Below, piece by piece: positions 1-9,169 of a stretch of DNA of 64,000 nucleotides. The position numbers and the translations under genes were made by a program. Where the stretch lies: the NCBI RefSeq assembly GCF_001558695.1, contig NZ_LNTU01000001.1, positions 744,001 through 808,000 of the forward strand. Direction: 5' to 3'. The notes beneath the pieces are model-generated. The model was not told the DNA's origin. It saw only the letters and a program-made list of their open reading frames with translations, and did not search any database. How positions within the stretch are numbered: position 1 is the first letter of the stretch; each line of letters begins with the position of its first letter. Origin of the DNA: Paramesorhizobium deserti (lineage in GTDB: Bacteria > Pseudomonadota > Alphaproteobacteria > Rhizobiales > Rhizobiaceae).

Positions 1-674
1 TCGCCCTTCACATTCTCCGCGATCTCGGAAAGGGCGGCAGCCTCGAGCCGCAGATCCATCTCGATGCGCGTGGTCTGGGCAAGCGTTTCAGCGACCTCGA
101 CCGGGCGCAGGCGGCGGGCGCCAGGCATATAACGCTCCTGCAGGCGCGCCAGCATGAAGAAGCTTTCGAGATCGCGGGCGAAGCGCTGGCGAACACCGGG
201 GCGGATCACCTTGACCGCGACCTTGTGCGGCACGCCGTCACGCATGACTTCCGCCGGATGGACCTGGGCGATGGAGGCTGCGGCAATGGGCGGGCCGAAA
301 GAGACGAAGAGATCGTCGATCGGGCGACCGAGCGAGCCCTCCACAGCCTTGATCGCGGCACCTTGCGGAAAATGGTCGAGACGGTCCTGCAAAAGCGCCA
401 GATCGAGCGCCACGTCGCGCCCGACGATATCGGGACGCGTCGCCAGGAACTGGCCGAGCTTGACATAGGACGGCCCCAGCCGGTTCATCGCCCGCGACAT
501 GCGCTCAGAACGCTTGGTCGAGCGCACGCGGCGGCGCGCCAGCAGGCCGGCAATGCGGTGGCCGAAGGCGGGCAGGCCCGACAGCCCCTCGGCCGGCAGC
601 GCGGTGATGACGCCCTCGCGCGTCATGATCCACCCGGCATGGATCAGCCGGAAGGCGGCGGCGAGACTGGTCAT
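1..674 (-). CDS. ubiB: UbiB-type protein kinase-like protein, partial (C-terminus outside window)
   Basis: The first 224 residues of an ABC1/ADCK/UbiB-family atypical kinase needed for ubiquinone biosynthesis, normally membrane-associated. Visible family features are the LGPSYVKLGQFLATRPD helix, the QDRLDHFPQGAA segment (the K/Q-rich family motif region), an alanine-rich loop AAASIAQVHPAEV in place of a normal kinase glycine loop, and the lysine strand VAVKVIRPG. The ATG at 672-674 has only a weak ribosome site. The gene lies downstream of ubiE on the same strand but is separated from it by 350 bases holding an inverted repeat. The open left end is the window edge, not a truncation. Confidence 0.93.
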   Translation of the reverse strand, partial: MTSLAAAFRLIHAGWIMTREGVITALPAEGLSGLPAFGHRIAGLLARRRVRSTKRSERMSRAMNRLGPSYVKLGQFLATRPDIVGRDVALDLALLQDRLDHFPQGAAIKAVEGSLGRPIDDLFVSFGPPIAAASIAQVHPAEVMRDGVPHKVAVKVIRPGVRQRFARDLESFFMLARLQERYMPGARRLRPVEVAETLAQTTRIEMDLRLEAAALSEIAENVKG

Positions 675-767
675 GCGATGGGGCTCGTGCTTATGGGAAT
701 GAAAAGCGTCGGCGCGTAATCAGTCACCCCCCTCTGCCCGGCTAGGCATCTCTCGCCCCTCCCCTCC

Positions 768-946
768 TCATCCTCGGGCTTGACCCGAGGATCCACGGCT
801 AGAGGGCATTGATCTTGCCATGGCGCCGAGGCATTCCAGTGAGCGCTTATGGTCGATATCAGGGCCGATGGCTCACGATCCCGTCCCGAATGATAACACC
901 GCTTCCGCCCCCTTGCCGTGGATCCTCGGGTCAAGCCCGAGGATGA
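768..946. repeat. Perfect 32-bp inverted repeat in the ubiE-ubiB gap
   Basis: Arms at 768-799 and 915-946 are exact reverse complements over 32 bases, separated by 115 bases. Each arm itself contains a short inner palindrome (CCTCGGGCTTGACCCGAGG). Just outside, at 725-755, is the left half of the CACCCCCCTCTGCCC repeat family also seen near 48965 and 58554, so the gap is a composite of two repeat families. This fills the 675-1024 gap, where I see no gene. It resembles the interspersed palindromic elements of rhizobial chromosomes; its mobility is inferred, not seen. Confidence 0.85.
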
Positions 947-1024
947 CGACAGAGAGGGGAGGAGACGGTTCGCAAGCGACGGTGGGTTGTTTTGCAGGGA
1001 CAAGACGGCCTTCATTTCCATTAA

Positions 1025-1816
1025 CTACAACTTCCATCCGGAATGGAGCGCGGCGATGCCGCCGGAATAATTGCGCCAGGTCACGCGCTCGAAGCCGGCA
1101 GCCTTAATCATCGCGGCAAAATCCGCCTGCTTGGGGAATTTCCGGATGGATTCCACGAGATAGCGATAGGAATCGGCATCGCCGGCAACTATCTGCCCGA
1201 TCCGGGGAATAGCGTTGAACGACCAGCCGTCATAGACGCGGTCGAGCACCGGCATTTCGACCTCGGAAAATTCCAGGCAAAGAAAGCGCCCGCCCGGCTT
1301 CAGCACGCGATAGGCCTCCGACAGCGCGCGGTCGATATGCGGCACGTTGCGGATGCCGAAGGCGATCGTATAGGCATCAAAGCGGCTATCCGCGAAGGGC
1401 AGCTCCTCGGCATTGGCCTCGACGAATTCGACATTGTCGGCCAAACCCTTCTTGACCGCCCGGTCATGGCCGACGGCGAGCATCGAGCCGTTGATGTCGA
1501 GAACGGTGGCATGGGCCTTGCGATTGGATGCCTCCAGAATGCGGAAGGCGATGTCGCCGGTGCCGCCCGCCACGTCGAGCACCTGCCAGTCCTCGCGCTT
1601 TGGCGGGGAAAGCCAGCTTACCATCGCGTCCTTCCAGACCCGGTGCATGCCGGCAGACATAAGATCGTTCATGAGGTCGTAGCGGCCGGCGACGCGATGG
1701 AACACCTCGTTGACCAGCCCCTGCTTCTCGTCCTCGCCGACCTTGCGGAAGCCGAAGGATTTCTCCATGCCGCCCTTGGCGCCGACGCGGTCCGAACTGC
1801 CATGTTGCTGGCTCAT
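1025..1816 (-). CDS. ubiE: Demethylmenaquinone/ubiquinone C-methyltransferase
   Basis: A 263-aa class I SAM-dependent methyltransferase that C-methylates the quinone ring in ubiquinone biosynthesis. The MENG-family signature [17 protein letters not shown] lies near residues 46-62, and the SAM-binding motif LDVAGGTGD near 80-88. The C-terminal part carries IAFGIRNV and [14 protein letters not shown], both typical of UbiE. I chose the ATG at 1814-1816 because an AGGTGA ribosome site lies just upstream; a longer reading frame to 1993 has an unrelated N-terminus. The gene is divergent from add, and the shared region carries an 18-bp direct repeat. Confidence 0.97.
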   Translation of the reverse strand: MSQQHGSSDRVGAKGGMEKSFGFRKVGEDEKQGLVNEVFHRVAGRYDLMNDLMSAGMHRVWKDAMVSWLSPPKREDWQVLDVAGGTGDIAFRILEASNRKAHATVLDINGSMLAVGHDRAVKKGLADNVEFVEANAEELPFADSRFDAYTIAFGIRNVPHIDRALSEAYRVLKPGGRFLCLEFSEVEMPVLDRVYDGWSFNAIPRIGQIVAGDADSYRYLVESIRKFPKQADFAAMIKAAGFERVTWRNYSGGIAALHSGWKL

Positions 1817-1894
1817 ATCGTCACCTGCCTTTTCCCGATGAATCCGGCTCGAACCGCCATCATGCATTCTTTGTTTCAACGCATGGTCTTTTCC

Positions 1895-1934
1895 GAAAAG
1901 TCTGTCAACTTCCGGGGAAAAGTCTGTCAACTTC
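1895..1934 (-). promoter_or_regulatory. Tandem 18-bp direct repeat with duplicated TTGACA boxes, ubiE/add region
   Basis: GAAAAGTCTGTCAACTTC occurs at 1895-1912 and again, identically, at 1917-1934, a 22-bp period or about two helical turns. Read on the minus strand, each copy contains TTGACA, a perfect -35 box facing ubiE. It could be two overlapping promoters or a pair of protein-binding sites. No good -10 box follows either copy by eye, so the promoter reading is tentative. Confidence 0.45.
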
Positions 1935-1979
1935 ACCGACCATACATGATGGCACCGATATAGAGCGAGATGAGGGCGG

Positions 1980-2972
1980 ATGGAAAGAGGCATGGTCGCA
2001 AAAGCCGAACTGCATTGCCATATCGAGGGTACCGCAAGCCCGGCGCTGGCGCGCGAAAAAGCCGCGCTTTACGGCGTGGATATTTCAGCTTTCGTGCGCG
2101 ACGACGCCTATATCTGGCACGATTTCACCAGCTTCCTCGTCGCCTATGACGCGATATCAATGCTCTTTCGCACGGCAGAAGACTATGCCGATCTCGCCGA
2201 GCGCTATCTCACTAGGCTTGCCCGCGACGGCGCGATCTATTCGGAATTCTTCATCTCGACCGATCATGCGGTGAGCGCCGGGCTAGATCCGCAGGCCTAT
2301 ATCGAGGGGCTGGCGGAAGGCATCCGGCGCGCCAGGAATGCCACTGGCATCGAATGCCGGATGATCGCCACAGGTCTTCGCCATATAGGGCCGGAGGCGG
2401 TGGAGCATGCGGCCCGCTTCGTGACGGCGAACCCGCATCCGCTCATCACCGGCTTCGGCATGGCCGGCGACGAACGGATGCATCATGCGGCGGATTTCAG
2501 GCGCGCCTTCGATATCGCGCGCGATGCAGGGCTGGGACTGACGGTCCATGCCGGCGAATTTGCCGGTGCCACGAGCGTGCGCGATGCCCTCGACGCGCTC
2601 AAGCCCTCGCGCATCGGCCATGGCGTGCGGGCGATCGAGGACCGCGATCTGGTGAAACGGCTGGCGGAGGAAGGCATCGTGCTCGAATGCTGTCCGGGCT
2701 CCAATATCGCGCTCGGCGTCTACGACAGTTTCGAAGATCATCCCTTCAAGGCGCTCAGCGATGCCGGCGTCAAAGTGACGCTCAACTCCGACGATCCACC
2801 CTTCTTCCACACCGATCTCGGGCGCGAATACGATATCGCGTGTGACGTCTTTAGGCTTGATGACGATCCGCTGCGCGGCATCACCCGCACGGCGATCAAG
2901 GCGGCGTTCATAGACGAGGAGACCCGCGCGAAACTCCTGGCAAAGCTTCTTCCCGTAGAAAAGCCGGCATAA
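1980..2972 (+). CDS. add: Adenosine deaminase
   Basis: A 330-aa amidohydrolase converting adenosine or deoxyadenosine to inosine or deoxyinosine. Zinc ligands appear in the N-terminal AELHCHIEG motif (His12, His14), then [10 protein letters not shown] (substrate and zinc His, catalytic Glu), SRIGHGVRA and the NSDDPPFF metal/aspartate motif near the end. Two starts are possible: ATG 1980 or ATG 1992 ([10 protein letters not shown]); the second is closer to the conserved start of the family but has a cramped ribosome site. It is followed 94 bases later by upp, making a + strand salvage pair facing the deo genes. Confidence 0.95.
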   Translation: MERGMVAKAELHCHIEGTASPALAREKAALYGVDISAFVRDDAYIWHDFTSFLVAYDAISMLFRTAEDYADLAERYLTRLARDGAIYSEFFISTDHAVSAGLDPQAYIEGLAEGIRRARNATGIECRMIATGLRHIGPEAVEHAARFVTANPHPLITGFGMAGDERMHHAADFRRAFDIARDAGLGLTVHAGEFAGATSVRDALDALKPSRIGHGVRAIEDRDLVKRLAEEGIVLECCPGSNIALGVYDSFEDHPFKALSDAGVKVTLNSDDPPFFHTDLGREYDIACDVFRLDDDPLRGITRTAIKAAFIDEETRAKLLAKLLPVEKPA

Positions 2973-3066
2973 AACTGTGCGTGCGGTGCAGCCAAGCGTT
3001 TCCATGTCCGCCACCTGCCGCTAAGGTCGCGGAAAATCAGCTTTGTAACAGAGAGTAACAGCCACC

Positions 3067-3693
3067 ATGGGCGTCACAGTCGTCGATCATCCGCTTGTCC
3101 AGCACAAGCTCACCATCATGCGCAAGAAAGAGACCTCGACAGCAAGCTTCCGGCGGCTGCTCAAGGAGATCTCGCTACTGCTCTGCTACGAGGTGACGCG
3201 CGATCTGGAACTGACGACGATGCGGATCGAAACGCCGATGACCGCGATGGACGCGCCGACGCTGGAAGGCAAGAAGCTGGTCTTCGCCTCTATCCTGCGC
3301 GCCGGCAATGGCCTTCTCGAAGGCATGCTCGACCTGGTGCCGGCGGCTCGCGTCGCCCATATCGGGCTCTACCGCGACCACGATACGCTGCAGCCGATCG
3401 AATATTATTTCAAGGCGCCGGAGGACATCGTCAACCGGTTGATCATCGTGGTCGACCCGATGCTCGCCACCGCCAATTCTGCGATCGCGGCGATCGACAA
3501 GCTGAAGGAGCGTGGCGCGAGCAATATCCGCTTCCTCTGCCTTCTCGCGGCACCGGAGGGTATCGAGCGCTTCACCAAGGCGCATCCCGACGTTCCCGTC
3601 TTCACCGCCGCTATCGACAGCCATCTGAACGAGAAGGGCTATATCGTGCCGGGGCTGGGGGATGCGGGCGACCGCATGTACGGGACGAAATAA
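3067..3693 (+). CDS. upp: Uracil phosphoribosyltransferase
   Basis: A 208-aa type I phosphoribosyltransferase making UMP from uracil and PRPP. Family features are [18 protein letters not shown] at the N-terminus, [15 protein letters not shown], the PRPP-loop strand [12 protein letters not shown] and the C-terminal [16 protein letters not shown] uracil-binding motif. In the PRPP loop the position after Thr is usually Gly (ATGxS); here it reads ATANS. The gene ends three bases from the end of deoA, so the two are tightly convergent. Confidence 0.96.
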   Translation: MGVTVVDHPLVQHKLTIMRKKETSTASFRRLLKEISLLLCYEVTRDLELTTMRIETPMTAMDAPTLEGKKLVFASILRAGNGLLEGMLDLVPAARVAHIGLYRDHDTLQPIEYYFKAPEDIVNRLIIVVDPMLATANSAIAAIDKLKERGASNIRFLCLLAAPEGIERFTKAHPDVPVFTAAIDSHLNEKGYIVPGLGDAGDRMYGTK

Positions 3694-3696
3694 GCC

Positions 3697-5010
3697 TCAC
3701 TCCGCAACCCGGCGCTTGACCGGGCGGATGGCGCGGGGTCTGAGCGGAACGAAGCCATAGGCGGCCTGAACTGCCTGAATTGCCGCCTCGGCCGCCGCAT
3801 CGTCACGGGCATGAACCAGCGCCAGCGGGTCGCCGCGCTCCATCTCGGCGCCGATCGGCTGCAAGGCGGTGAGACCGACCGCATGGTCGACCGCATCCTC
3901 CGGCCGGGTACGGCCGCCACCCAGCGCGACCACGGTAAGGCCCAGATCGCGGGTCTCGATCGAGCCGACGAAGCCTTTCCCCGGTGACGGCACCTCGCGG
4001 ACAATTGGAGCGGTTGGGAGATAATGCGCAGCCCGCGAGACAAAATCCTTCGGCCCGCCGAGAAGCGCTACCATGCGCCCGAAGACCTCCGCCGCCCTGC
4101 CGCTTGTCAGCGCCTCGCGCGTCTTTTCCATGGCCTCGCGCAGCGTTTCGGCCAAGCGGGCGGTGACCAGCATCTCGGCGGCGAGCGAAAGCGTCACCTC
4201 CTCGAGCCTGCCATCGCGGCGATCACCGGTGAGGAAATCGACGGCATTCCTGACCTCCACCGCGTTGCCGGCGGCGAGCGCCAGCGGCTGGTCCATGTCG
4301 GTCAGGAGTGCGGTTGTTGGCAGGCCCGCGCCATTGGCGACGGCGACCAGGCTTTCGGCGAGCGCCGTCGCATCGCGCGTCTTCGCCATGAAGGCGCCGT
4401 TGCCGGCCTTGACGTCGAGCACAAGCCCCTGCAGGCCGGCGGCAAGCTTCTTCGACAGGATGGAGGCGGTGATGAGCGGGATGGATTCTACCGTCGCCGT
4501 GACATCGCGGATGGCATAGAAGCGTTTATCCGCAGGCGCCAGATCGGCGGTCTGGCCGATGATGGCGCAGCCGGCCCCGTGCACGGTCTTCTCAAAAAGC
4601 GCCTTGTCGGGCTGGCTGACATAGCCGGGGATCGAATCCATCTTGTCGAGCGTGCCGCCGGTATGGCCGAGACCACGGCCCGAGATCATCGGCACATAGG
4701 CGCCACAGGCGGCGACGATCGGGGCCAGCATCAGCGAGACATTGTCGCCGACGCCGCCCGTCGAGTGCTTGTCGACGACGGGGCCATCGAGCGAGGACCA
4801 ATCGAGCACGTCGCCGGAATCGCGCATGGCGAGCGTCAGACCCACCGCCTCGTCGCGGCTCATGCCATTGAAGAAGACGGCCATGGCGAAGGCGGCGATC
4901 TGCCCTTCGCTGACCGCGCCGGTGGCGATGCCCCGCGCAAAAAAGGCGATTTCCTCGGATCCAAGCATCTTTCCGTCGCGCTTGGCGCGAATGATCTCCT
5001 GCGGCAGCAT
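3697..5010 (-). CDS. deoA: Thymidine phosphorylase
   Basis: A 437-aa protein splitting thymidine to thymine and deoxyribose 1-phosphate. It aligns by eye with E. coli DeoA throughout: [13 protein letters not shown] at the start, [10 protein letters not shown], the phosphate-binding [27 protein letters not shown], and [11 protein letters not shown] 5010 is preferred over a TTG six bases upstream that would overlap the deoC stop. It is the last gene of the deoC-deoA pair, so its deoxyribose 1-phosphate product can reach DeoC only through a phosphopentomutase, which is not encoded in this window. Confidence 0.96.
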   Translation of the reverse strand: MLPQEIIRAKRDGKMLGSEEIAFFARGIATGAVSEGQIAAFAMAVFFNGMSRDEAVGLTLAMRDSGDVLDWSSLDGPVVDKHSTGGVGDNVSLMLAPIVAACGAYVPMISGRGLGHTGGTLDKMDSIPGYVSQPDKALFEKTVHGAGCAIIGQTADLAPADKRFYAIRDVTATVESIPLITASILSKKLAAGLQGLVLDVKAGNGAFMAKTRDATALAESLVAVANGAGLPTTALLTDMDQPLALAAGNAVEVRNAVDFLTGDRRDGRLEEVTLSLAAEMLVTARLAETLREAMEKTREALTSGRAAEVFGRMVALLGGPKDFVSRAAHYLPTAPIVREVPSPGKGFVGSIETRDLGLTVVALGGGRTRPEDAVDHAVGLTALQPIGAEMERGDPLALVHARDDAAAEAAIQAVQAAYGFVPLRPRAIRPVKRRVAE

Positions 5011-5012
5011 GA

Positions 5013-5780
5013 TCAATATCCCGTCGAGGGCGCCGCTGCGCTGCCGCTCAATGCCGCGAGCACATCATCGAGAAGGCCCGAAGCGCCGAAACGGAAGGTC
5101 TCCGGCGTCGTCCATCCCTCGCCCATGATCTCATCGGCGATATCAAGATAGTGCCGTGCATCCTCAAGCGTGCTGATGCCGCCGGCGAGCTTTATTCCCG
5201 CATCGCGGCGGAACTCGCGGATCGTCTCCAGAATGATGCGCATGGCTTCAGGCGTGGCGTTGACTTCCGCCTTGCCGGTCGATGTCTTGATGAAATCCGC
5301 ACCCTCCTCCAACGCCACCTCGGAGGCGGATTCGATCAAGGCGTCGTTGTCCAGCGTGCCGGTATCGAGGATGACCTTGAGCCGGACCCTGGGACCGCAG
5401 AGCTTTTTCACCGATTTGATCATCTGCCTAGAGATGATGACGCCGTTCTCGACGAAATCGCGATGCGGCAGCACCAGGTCGATCTCGTCGGCGCCATCGG
5501 CGATCGCCTTCTCGGTATCGGCCAGAACGCCATCCATATCGGTGCCGCCATCGGGGAAATTGACGGCGGCGGCGATGCGCACGCCTGTTCCGTGCAGCAG
5601 CGATTTGGCCGTCTCGACGAAATGCGGCCAGATGCAGATGCCCGCCGTGGGACCGTGCGGCGTGATCGCCTTGGCGCTCAACGCCGCGACGGCCAGCGGC
5701 GACGAATTCTCATCCAGATCAGTCAGGTCGATCAACGGCAGCACGCGAAGCGCTGCCGATCTGCGGTCGGCTGCGTTCAT
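5013..5780 (-). CDS. deoC: Deoxyribose-phosphate aldolase
   Basis: A 255-aa class I aldolase cleaving deoxyribose 5-phosphate into glyceraldehyde 3-phosphate and acetaldehyde. The Schiff-base lysine sits in [11 protein letters not shown]; the second lysine is in IKLAGGIST. The proton-relay Asp is in DEIDLVLPH. It overlaps punA by four bases (ATGA), so translational coupling is likely, and is followed at once by deoA. Confidence 0.96.
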   Translation of the reverse strand: MNAADRRSAALRVLPLIDLTDLDENSSPLAVAALSAKAITPHGPTAGICIWPHFVETAKSLLHGTGVRIAAAVNFPDGGTDMDGVLADTEKAIADGADEIDLVLPHRDFVENGVIISRQMIKSVKKLCGPRVRLKVILDTGTLDNDALIESASEVALEEGADFIKTSTGKAEVNATPEAMRIILETIREFRRDAGIKLAGGISTLEDARHYLDIADEIMGEGWTTPETFRFGASGLLDDVLAALSGSAAAPSTGY

Positions 5781-6574
5781 GCGATCTCTCCGATCAGATG
5801 GTGCAACATGGCTTGCAGGCGCTTGCCCCCGACCGGCGCCATGTCCTTGGTTTCCTGATGCGACAACTCGCCTCCGGACATGCCCGCGCCGAAATTGGTG
5901 ATGACAGAGCAGGCGGCGACGCGCAGGCCCAGAAAGCGGGCAAGGATGACTTCCGGCACGGTGGACATGCCCACCGCATCCGCGCCCAGCACCCGCGCCA
6001 TGCGGATTTCAGCCGGCGTCTCGAAGGAGGGGCCGGAGAACCACATATAGACGCCGCGCGGCAGCGCCTCGCCGGCCTTGATCGCGGCCTTTTCGAATGC
6101 CTGCTTGAGGTCGGCGTCATAGGCCGTGGTCATGCCCACAAAGCGCGCATCCGACGGCTCGCTGATCAGCGGGTTGAGGCCGGAATAATTGATATGGTCG
6201 TCGATCATCATGACGCTGCCGGGGGCGAGGTCCTCGCGCACCGAGCCTGCAGCATTGGTGAGGATCAGCGTCTCGACGCCGAGTGCTTTCAGCGTCTCCA
6301 GCGCAGGCCGCATGGCGGCGGGATTGCCATGCTCGTAATAATGGGCCCTGCCCGAAAGCACGAGCACCGGCTTGCCGGAAAGCCGCCCCGCCACCAGTTC
6401 GCCCGCATGGCCGGTGACGCCGCTTGCCGGAAAGCCCGGCAGTTCCGCATAGGAGAAGCGCACCGCATCCTCAAGCTTCTCGACGAGACCGCCGAGGCCG
6501 GACCCCAGCACCAGAGCCAGCTTCGGCATCGGCCCCTTCAGCCTCGCTTCTATGCGGTTGGCGGCTTCGTTCAT
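5777..6574 (-). CDS. punA: Purine nucleoside phosphorylase (trimeric, PNP/MTAP class)
   Basis: A 265-aa phosphorylase of the trimeric class, releasing purine base and (deoxy)ribose 1-phosphate. Evidence is the N-terminal LVLGSGLGGL phosphate loop, the LSGRAHYYEHG motif, LTNAAGSV, and the substrate-binding MWFSGPSFETPAEIRM stretch, with the ADAVGMSTVPEVI signature. It is not the hexameric DeoD type. It abuts cdd (stop at 6575) and overlaps deoC by four bases, within the cdd-punA-deoC-deoA series. Confidence 0.93.
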   Translation of the reverse strand: MNEAANRIEARLKGPMPKLALVLGSGLGGLVEKLEDAVRFSYAELPGFPASGVTGHAGELVAGRLSGKPVLVLSGRAHYYEHGNPAAMRPALETLKALGVETLILTNAAGSVREDLAPGSVMMIDDHINYSGLNPLISEPSDARFVGMTTAYDADLKQAFEKAAIKAGEALPRGVYMWFSGPSFETPAEIRMARVLGADAVGMSTVPEVILARFLGLRVAACSVITNFGAGMSGGELSHQETKDMAPVGGKRLQAMLHHLIGEIA

Positions 6575-6970
6575 CTATCCTCCGATCACATCCGTCTTGA
6601 AACCATGGGGCAGCAGGTCCCCCAGCCGTACGGTTTCCACCACCCCGTCATTGTTGCACAGGTGCAGCGGCGTTTCTGCTCCGGCGAACTCGGCCAGGCG
6701 CTGGCGGCAACCGCCGCAGGGCGGACACTTTTCGAGCTTCTCGGCGACGACGAGGATCTCGGATATCTCGCCGCCACCTCCCATGACGAAATGCGAGAGC
6801 GCGGTCGTCTCCGCGCACCAGCCTTCAGGGAATGAAATCACTTCGACGTTGCAACCAGAATAGATGCGTCCATCCCGGGTGCGCAACGCAGCGCCTACCG
6901 GAAATTTCGAATAGGGCGCATGGCATTTCTGCATTGCGGCGTGGGCCGCGTCAAATAAATCCTGTGACAT
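6575..6970 (-). CDS. cdd: Cytidine deaminase
   Basis: A 131-aa zinc deaminase turning cytidine or deoxycytidine into uridine or deoxyuridine. The zinc site is complete: CAETTA (Cys and catalytic Glu) and PCGGCRQ. The ATG at 6968-6970 has an AGAGGA ribosome site five bases upstream; an in-frame start at 6994 would add eight unconserved residues. It lies 85 bases after the transporter permease and leads into punA, linking imported pyrimidine nucleosides to salvage. Confidence 0.95.
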   Translation of the reverse strand: MSQDLFDAAHAAMQKCHAPYSKFPVGAALRTRDGRIYSGCNVEVISFPEGWCAETTALSHFVMGGGGEISEILVVAEKLEKCPPCGGCRQRLAEFAGAETPLHLCNNDGVVETVRLGDLLPHGFKTDVIGG

Positions 6971-7001
6971 GGGATCCTCTTTGCTCTGGCGCATGATCTT
7001 A

Positions 7002-7048
7002 TCCCAAATTCGACCGACGCCTCCCGGAAATGATGCGAATTTCGGATT
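7002..7048. repeat. Imperfect inverted repeat between permease and cdd
   Basis: Arms ATCCCAAATTCG (7002-7013) and CGAATTTCGGAT (7037-7048) pair over 12 bases with one mismatch. The preceding GCATGATC at 6993-7000 matches the outer part of two other hairpins in the window (14423 and 38597). It may form an RNA hairpin that tunes expression between the transporter and salvage genes. Confidence 0.6.
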
Positions 7049-7055
7049 CGGGACA

Positions 7056-8027
7056 CTAGCGTTCCTTCACATAAGGCACGCCGCCGGCCCTGGGCGGAAT
7101 GGCCTTGCCGATGAAGCCCGCAAGCAGGATGACCGTCAGCACATAGGGTAGCGCCTGCATGAACTGCGCCGGCACCTGGCCGATCAGCGGCAGCGGATGG
7201 CCCTGCATGCGGATCGCCAGCGCGTCGAGAAAGCCGAACAGCAGGCAGGCGAACATGGCGTTGACCGGACGCCATTTGGCGAAGATGAGTGCCGCAAGCG
7301 CGATATAGCCCTTGCCGGCCGTCATGTCCTTGACGAAGCCGGCGCCTTGCGCCTGGGCGAGATAGGCGCCGGCGAGGCCGCACAGCACGCCGCAGCAGAT
7401 CACCGCACGGTAGCGCAGCCAGGCCACGGAGATGCCTGCCGTATCGACCGCCGCCGGGTTCTCGCCGACAGCCCGGAGCCTCAGGCCGAAACGTGTGCGG
7501 TGGAGCACCCACCAGGTGAACGGCACCATAAGGAAAGCGAGATAAACCAGCACCGAATGGCCGGAGATGAGCTCGGAATAGAGATAGCCCACAACAGGCA
7601 CGTCCCTCATCGCTTCCGCCCCCGGCAATTGCAACGCACCGAAACGCGCGCTGCCAGGCAGCGACGGGGTGCGGCCCCCCTGCCGGAACCAGGCCTGGCC
7701 GAGGATGACCGTCGTTCCGGCGGCAATGAAATTGATGGCGACGCCGGAGACGATCTGGTTGCCGCGATGGGTGATCGAGGCAAAGCCATGCACCAGCCCG
7801 AGGAGCACCGAAACCAGCACGGCGGCGAGAAGGCCGATGACCGCCGAGCCGGTGATATAGGCGGCGGTGCCGGCGGCAAAGGCGCCGGCCAGCATCTTGC
7901 CCTCGAGGCCGATATCGAAAATGCCTGATCGTTCGGAGTAAAGTCCGGCAAGGCAGGCGAAAAGCAGCGGCACGGAAAGCCGGATGGTGGAATCCAGGAG
8001 CTGGACGAGCGTGACGTAACTATCCAT
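7056..8027 (-). CDS. ABC transporter permease, BMP/nucleoside family (second permease)
   Basis: A 323-aa polytopic inner-membrane protein of the branched-chain permease superfamily, typical of transporters that use a BMP-type binding protein (NupQ-like, nucleosides). It has about eight hydrophobic segments, and the ERSGIFDIGLEGKMLAGAFA and HRGNQIVSG(V)AIN stretches characteristic of this subfamily. The start overlaps the stop of the preceding permease by one base (TGATG). It ends the transporter part of the series before cdd. Confidence 0.9.
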   Translation of the reverse strand: MDSYVTLVQLLDSTIRLSVPLLFACLAGLYSERSGIFDIGLEGKMLAGAFAAGTAAYITGSAVIGLLAAVLVSVLLGLVHGFASITHRGNQIVSGVAINFIAAGTTVILGQAWFRQGGRTPSLPGSARFGALQLPGAEAMRDVPVVGYLYSELISGHSVLVYLAFLMVPFTWWVLHRTRFGLRLRAVGENPAAVDTAGISVAWLRYRAVICCGVLCGLAGAYLAQAQGAGFVKDMTAGKGYIALAALIFAKWRPVNAMFACLLFGFLDALAIRMQGHPLPLIGQVPAQFMQALPYVLTVILLAGFIGKAIPPRAGGVPYVKER

Positions 8028-9169
8028 CAGTGGCTCTCCCCGGTGGCGATGGGCGCGGCGCGCAGATCGGAACCGGCGATGCGCCCGAAGAGCCGCTGGA
8101 TCGCCGGGCGGAACATGTGTTCAAGCGCGCCGGCGAAGAGGATCACCAGCCCCTGGATGATGACGATCATGTCGCGCGAAATATTCGGCATATCGAAGGC
8201 GATTTCCGCGCCGCCCTGATAGAGCATGCCGAACAGGATGGCGGCGAGCACGATGCCCGCCGGGTGCGAGCGACCCATCAGCGCCACGGCGATGCCGACG
8301 AAGCCCGCGCCGGAGACGAAATCGAGCTGCATGCGGTGCTGCGCGCCCATGACGGGATTGAGCGCCATCATGCCGGCGAGCGCGCCGGATATCAGCATGG
8401 TAATGACGATGATCCTGGTGTGGTTGATGCCGGCATAATCGGCGGCGCGCGGGCTGAACCCCATGGTGCGGATCTCATAGCCCAAGCGCGTGCGCCAGAT
8501 CAGCACCCAGACGAGAAATGCCGCCACCAACGCCAGCAGGAAAGAGACGTTGAGCGGCGCGGAACGCACCTGCAGGCCGAAGAGCTGCAGCAGCCAGCCC
8601 AGCTGCGGCAATTGCCCGCCCGCACCGAAGACGCGGGTTTCCGGCGCTTGCGAGGCGAGCGGCTTCAACACGCCGACCAGCAGATAGACCATGACGCTGG
8701 CGGCGATAAAATTGAACATGATAGTGGTGATGACGATATGCGAGCCGCGCCGCGCCTGCAGCCAGGCCGGGATCAGCGCCCACAATCCCCCGGCAAGGGC
8801 TGCCCCCAGGATGGCGAGCGGAAAGGTCAGCCACCAAGGCAGGAAATCGCCCAGGGAAAGGCAGGCCAGCGAGACGCCAAGGCCGCCGATATAAGCCTGC
8901 CCCTCGCCGCCGATGTTGAACAGGCCGCAATGGAAGGCCACCGCCACGCAAAGCCCGGTGAAGATGAAATTCGTGGCGTAATAGAGGGTGTAGCCGATGC
9001 CCTCGCCGGAACCGAAGGCGCCCTTGACCATCAGCGCCGCGGCCTGCAGTGGGTTCTCACCGACGAGCAGCACCACCAGCCCCGCAACGAGAAAGGCGAC
9101 GGCGAGATTGACGAGCGGGATCAGCCCGTAATCTGCCCAGGCGGGCAATTTGGCGAAGGGTTGGCTCAT
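8027..9169 (-). CDS. ABC transporter permease, BMP/nucleoside family (first permease)
   Basis: A 380-aa membrane protein (NupP-like) with the family motif CGLFNIGGEGQAYIGG and roughly ten hydrophobic helices. It pairs with the next permease to form the channel. The ATG at 9167-9169 overlaps the stop of the isochorismatase-like gene by four bases (ATGA), which decides the start against a longer frame reaching 9265. Confidence 0.9.
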   Translation of the reverse strand: MSQPFAKLPAWADYGLIPLVNLAVAFLVAGLVVLLVGENPLQAAALMVKGAFGSGEGIGYTLYYATNFIFTGLCVAVAFHCGLFNIGGEGQAYIGGLGVSLACLSLGDFLPWWLTFPLAILGAALAGGLWALIPAWLQARRGSHIVITTIMFNFIAASVMVYLLVGVLKPLASQAPETRVFGAGGQLPQLGWLLQLFGLQVRSAPLNVSFLLALVAAFLVWVLIWRTRLGYEIRTMGFSPRAADYAGINHTRIIVITMLISGALAGMMALNPVMGAQHRMQLDFVSGAGFVGIAVALMGRSHPAGIVLAAILFGMLYQGGAEIAFDMPNISRDMIVIIQGLVILFAGALEHMFRPAIQRLFGRIAGSDLRAAPIATGESH

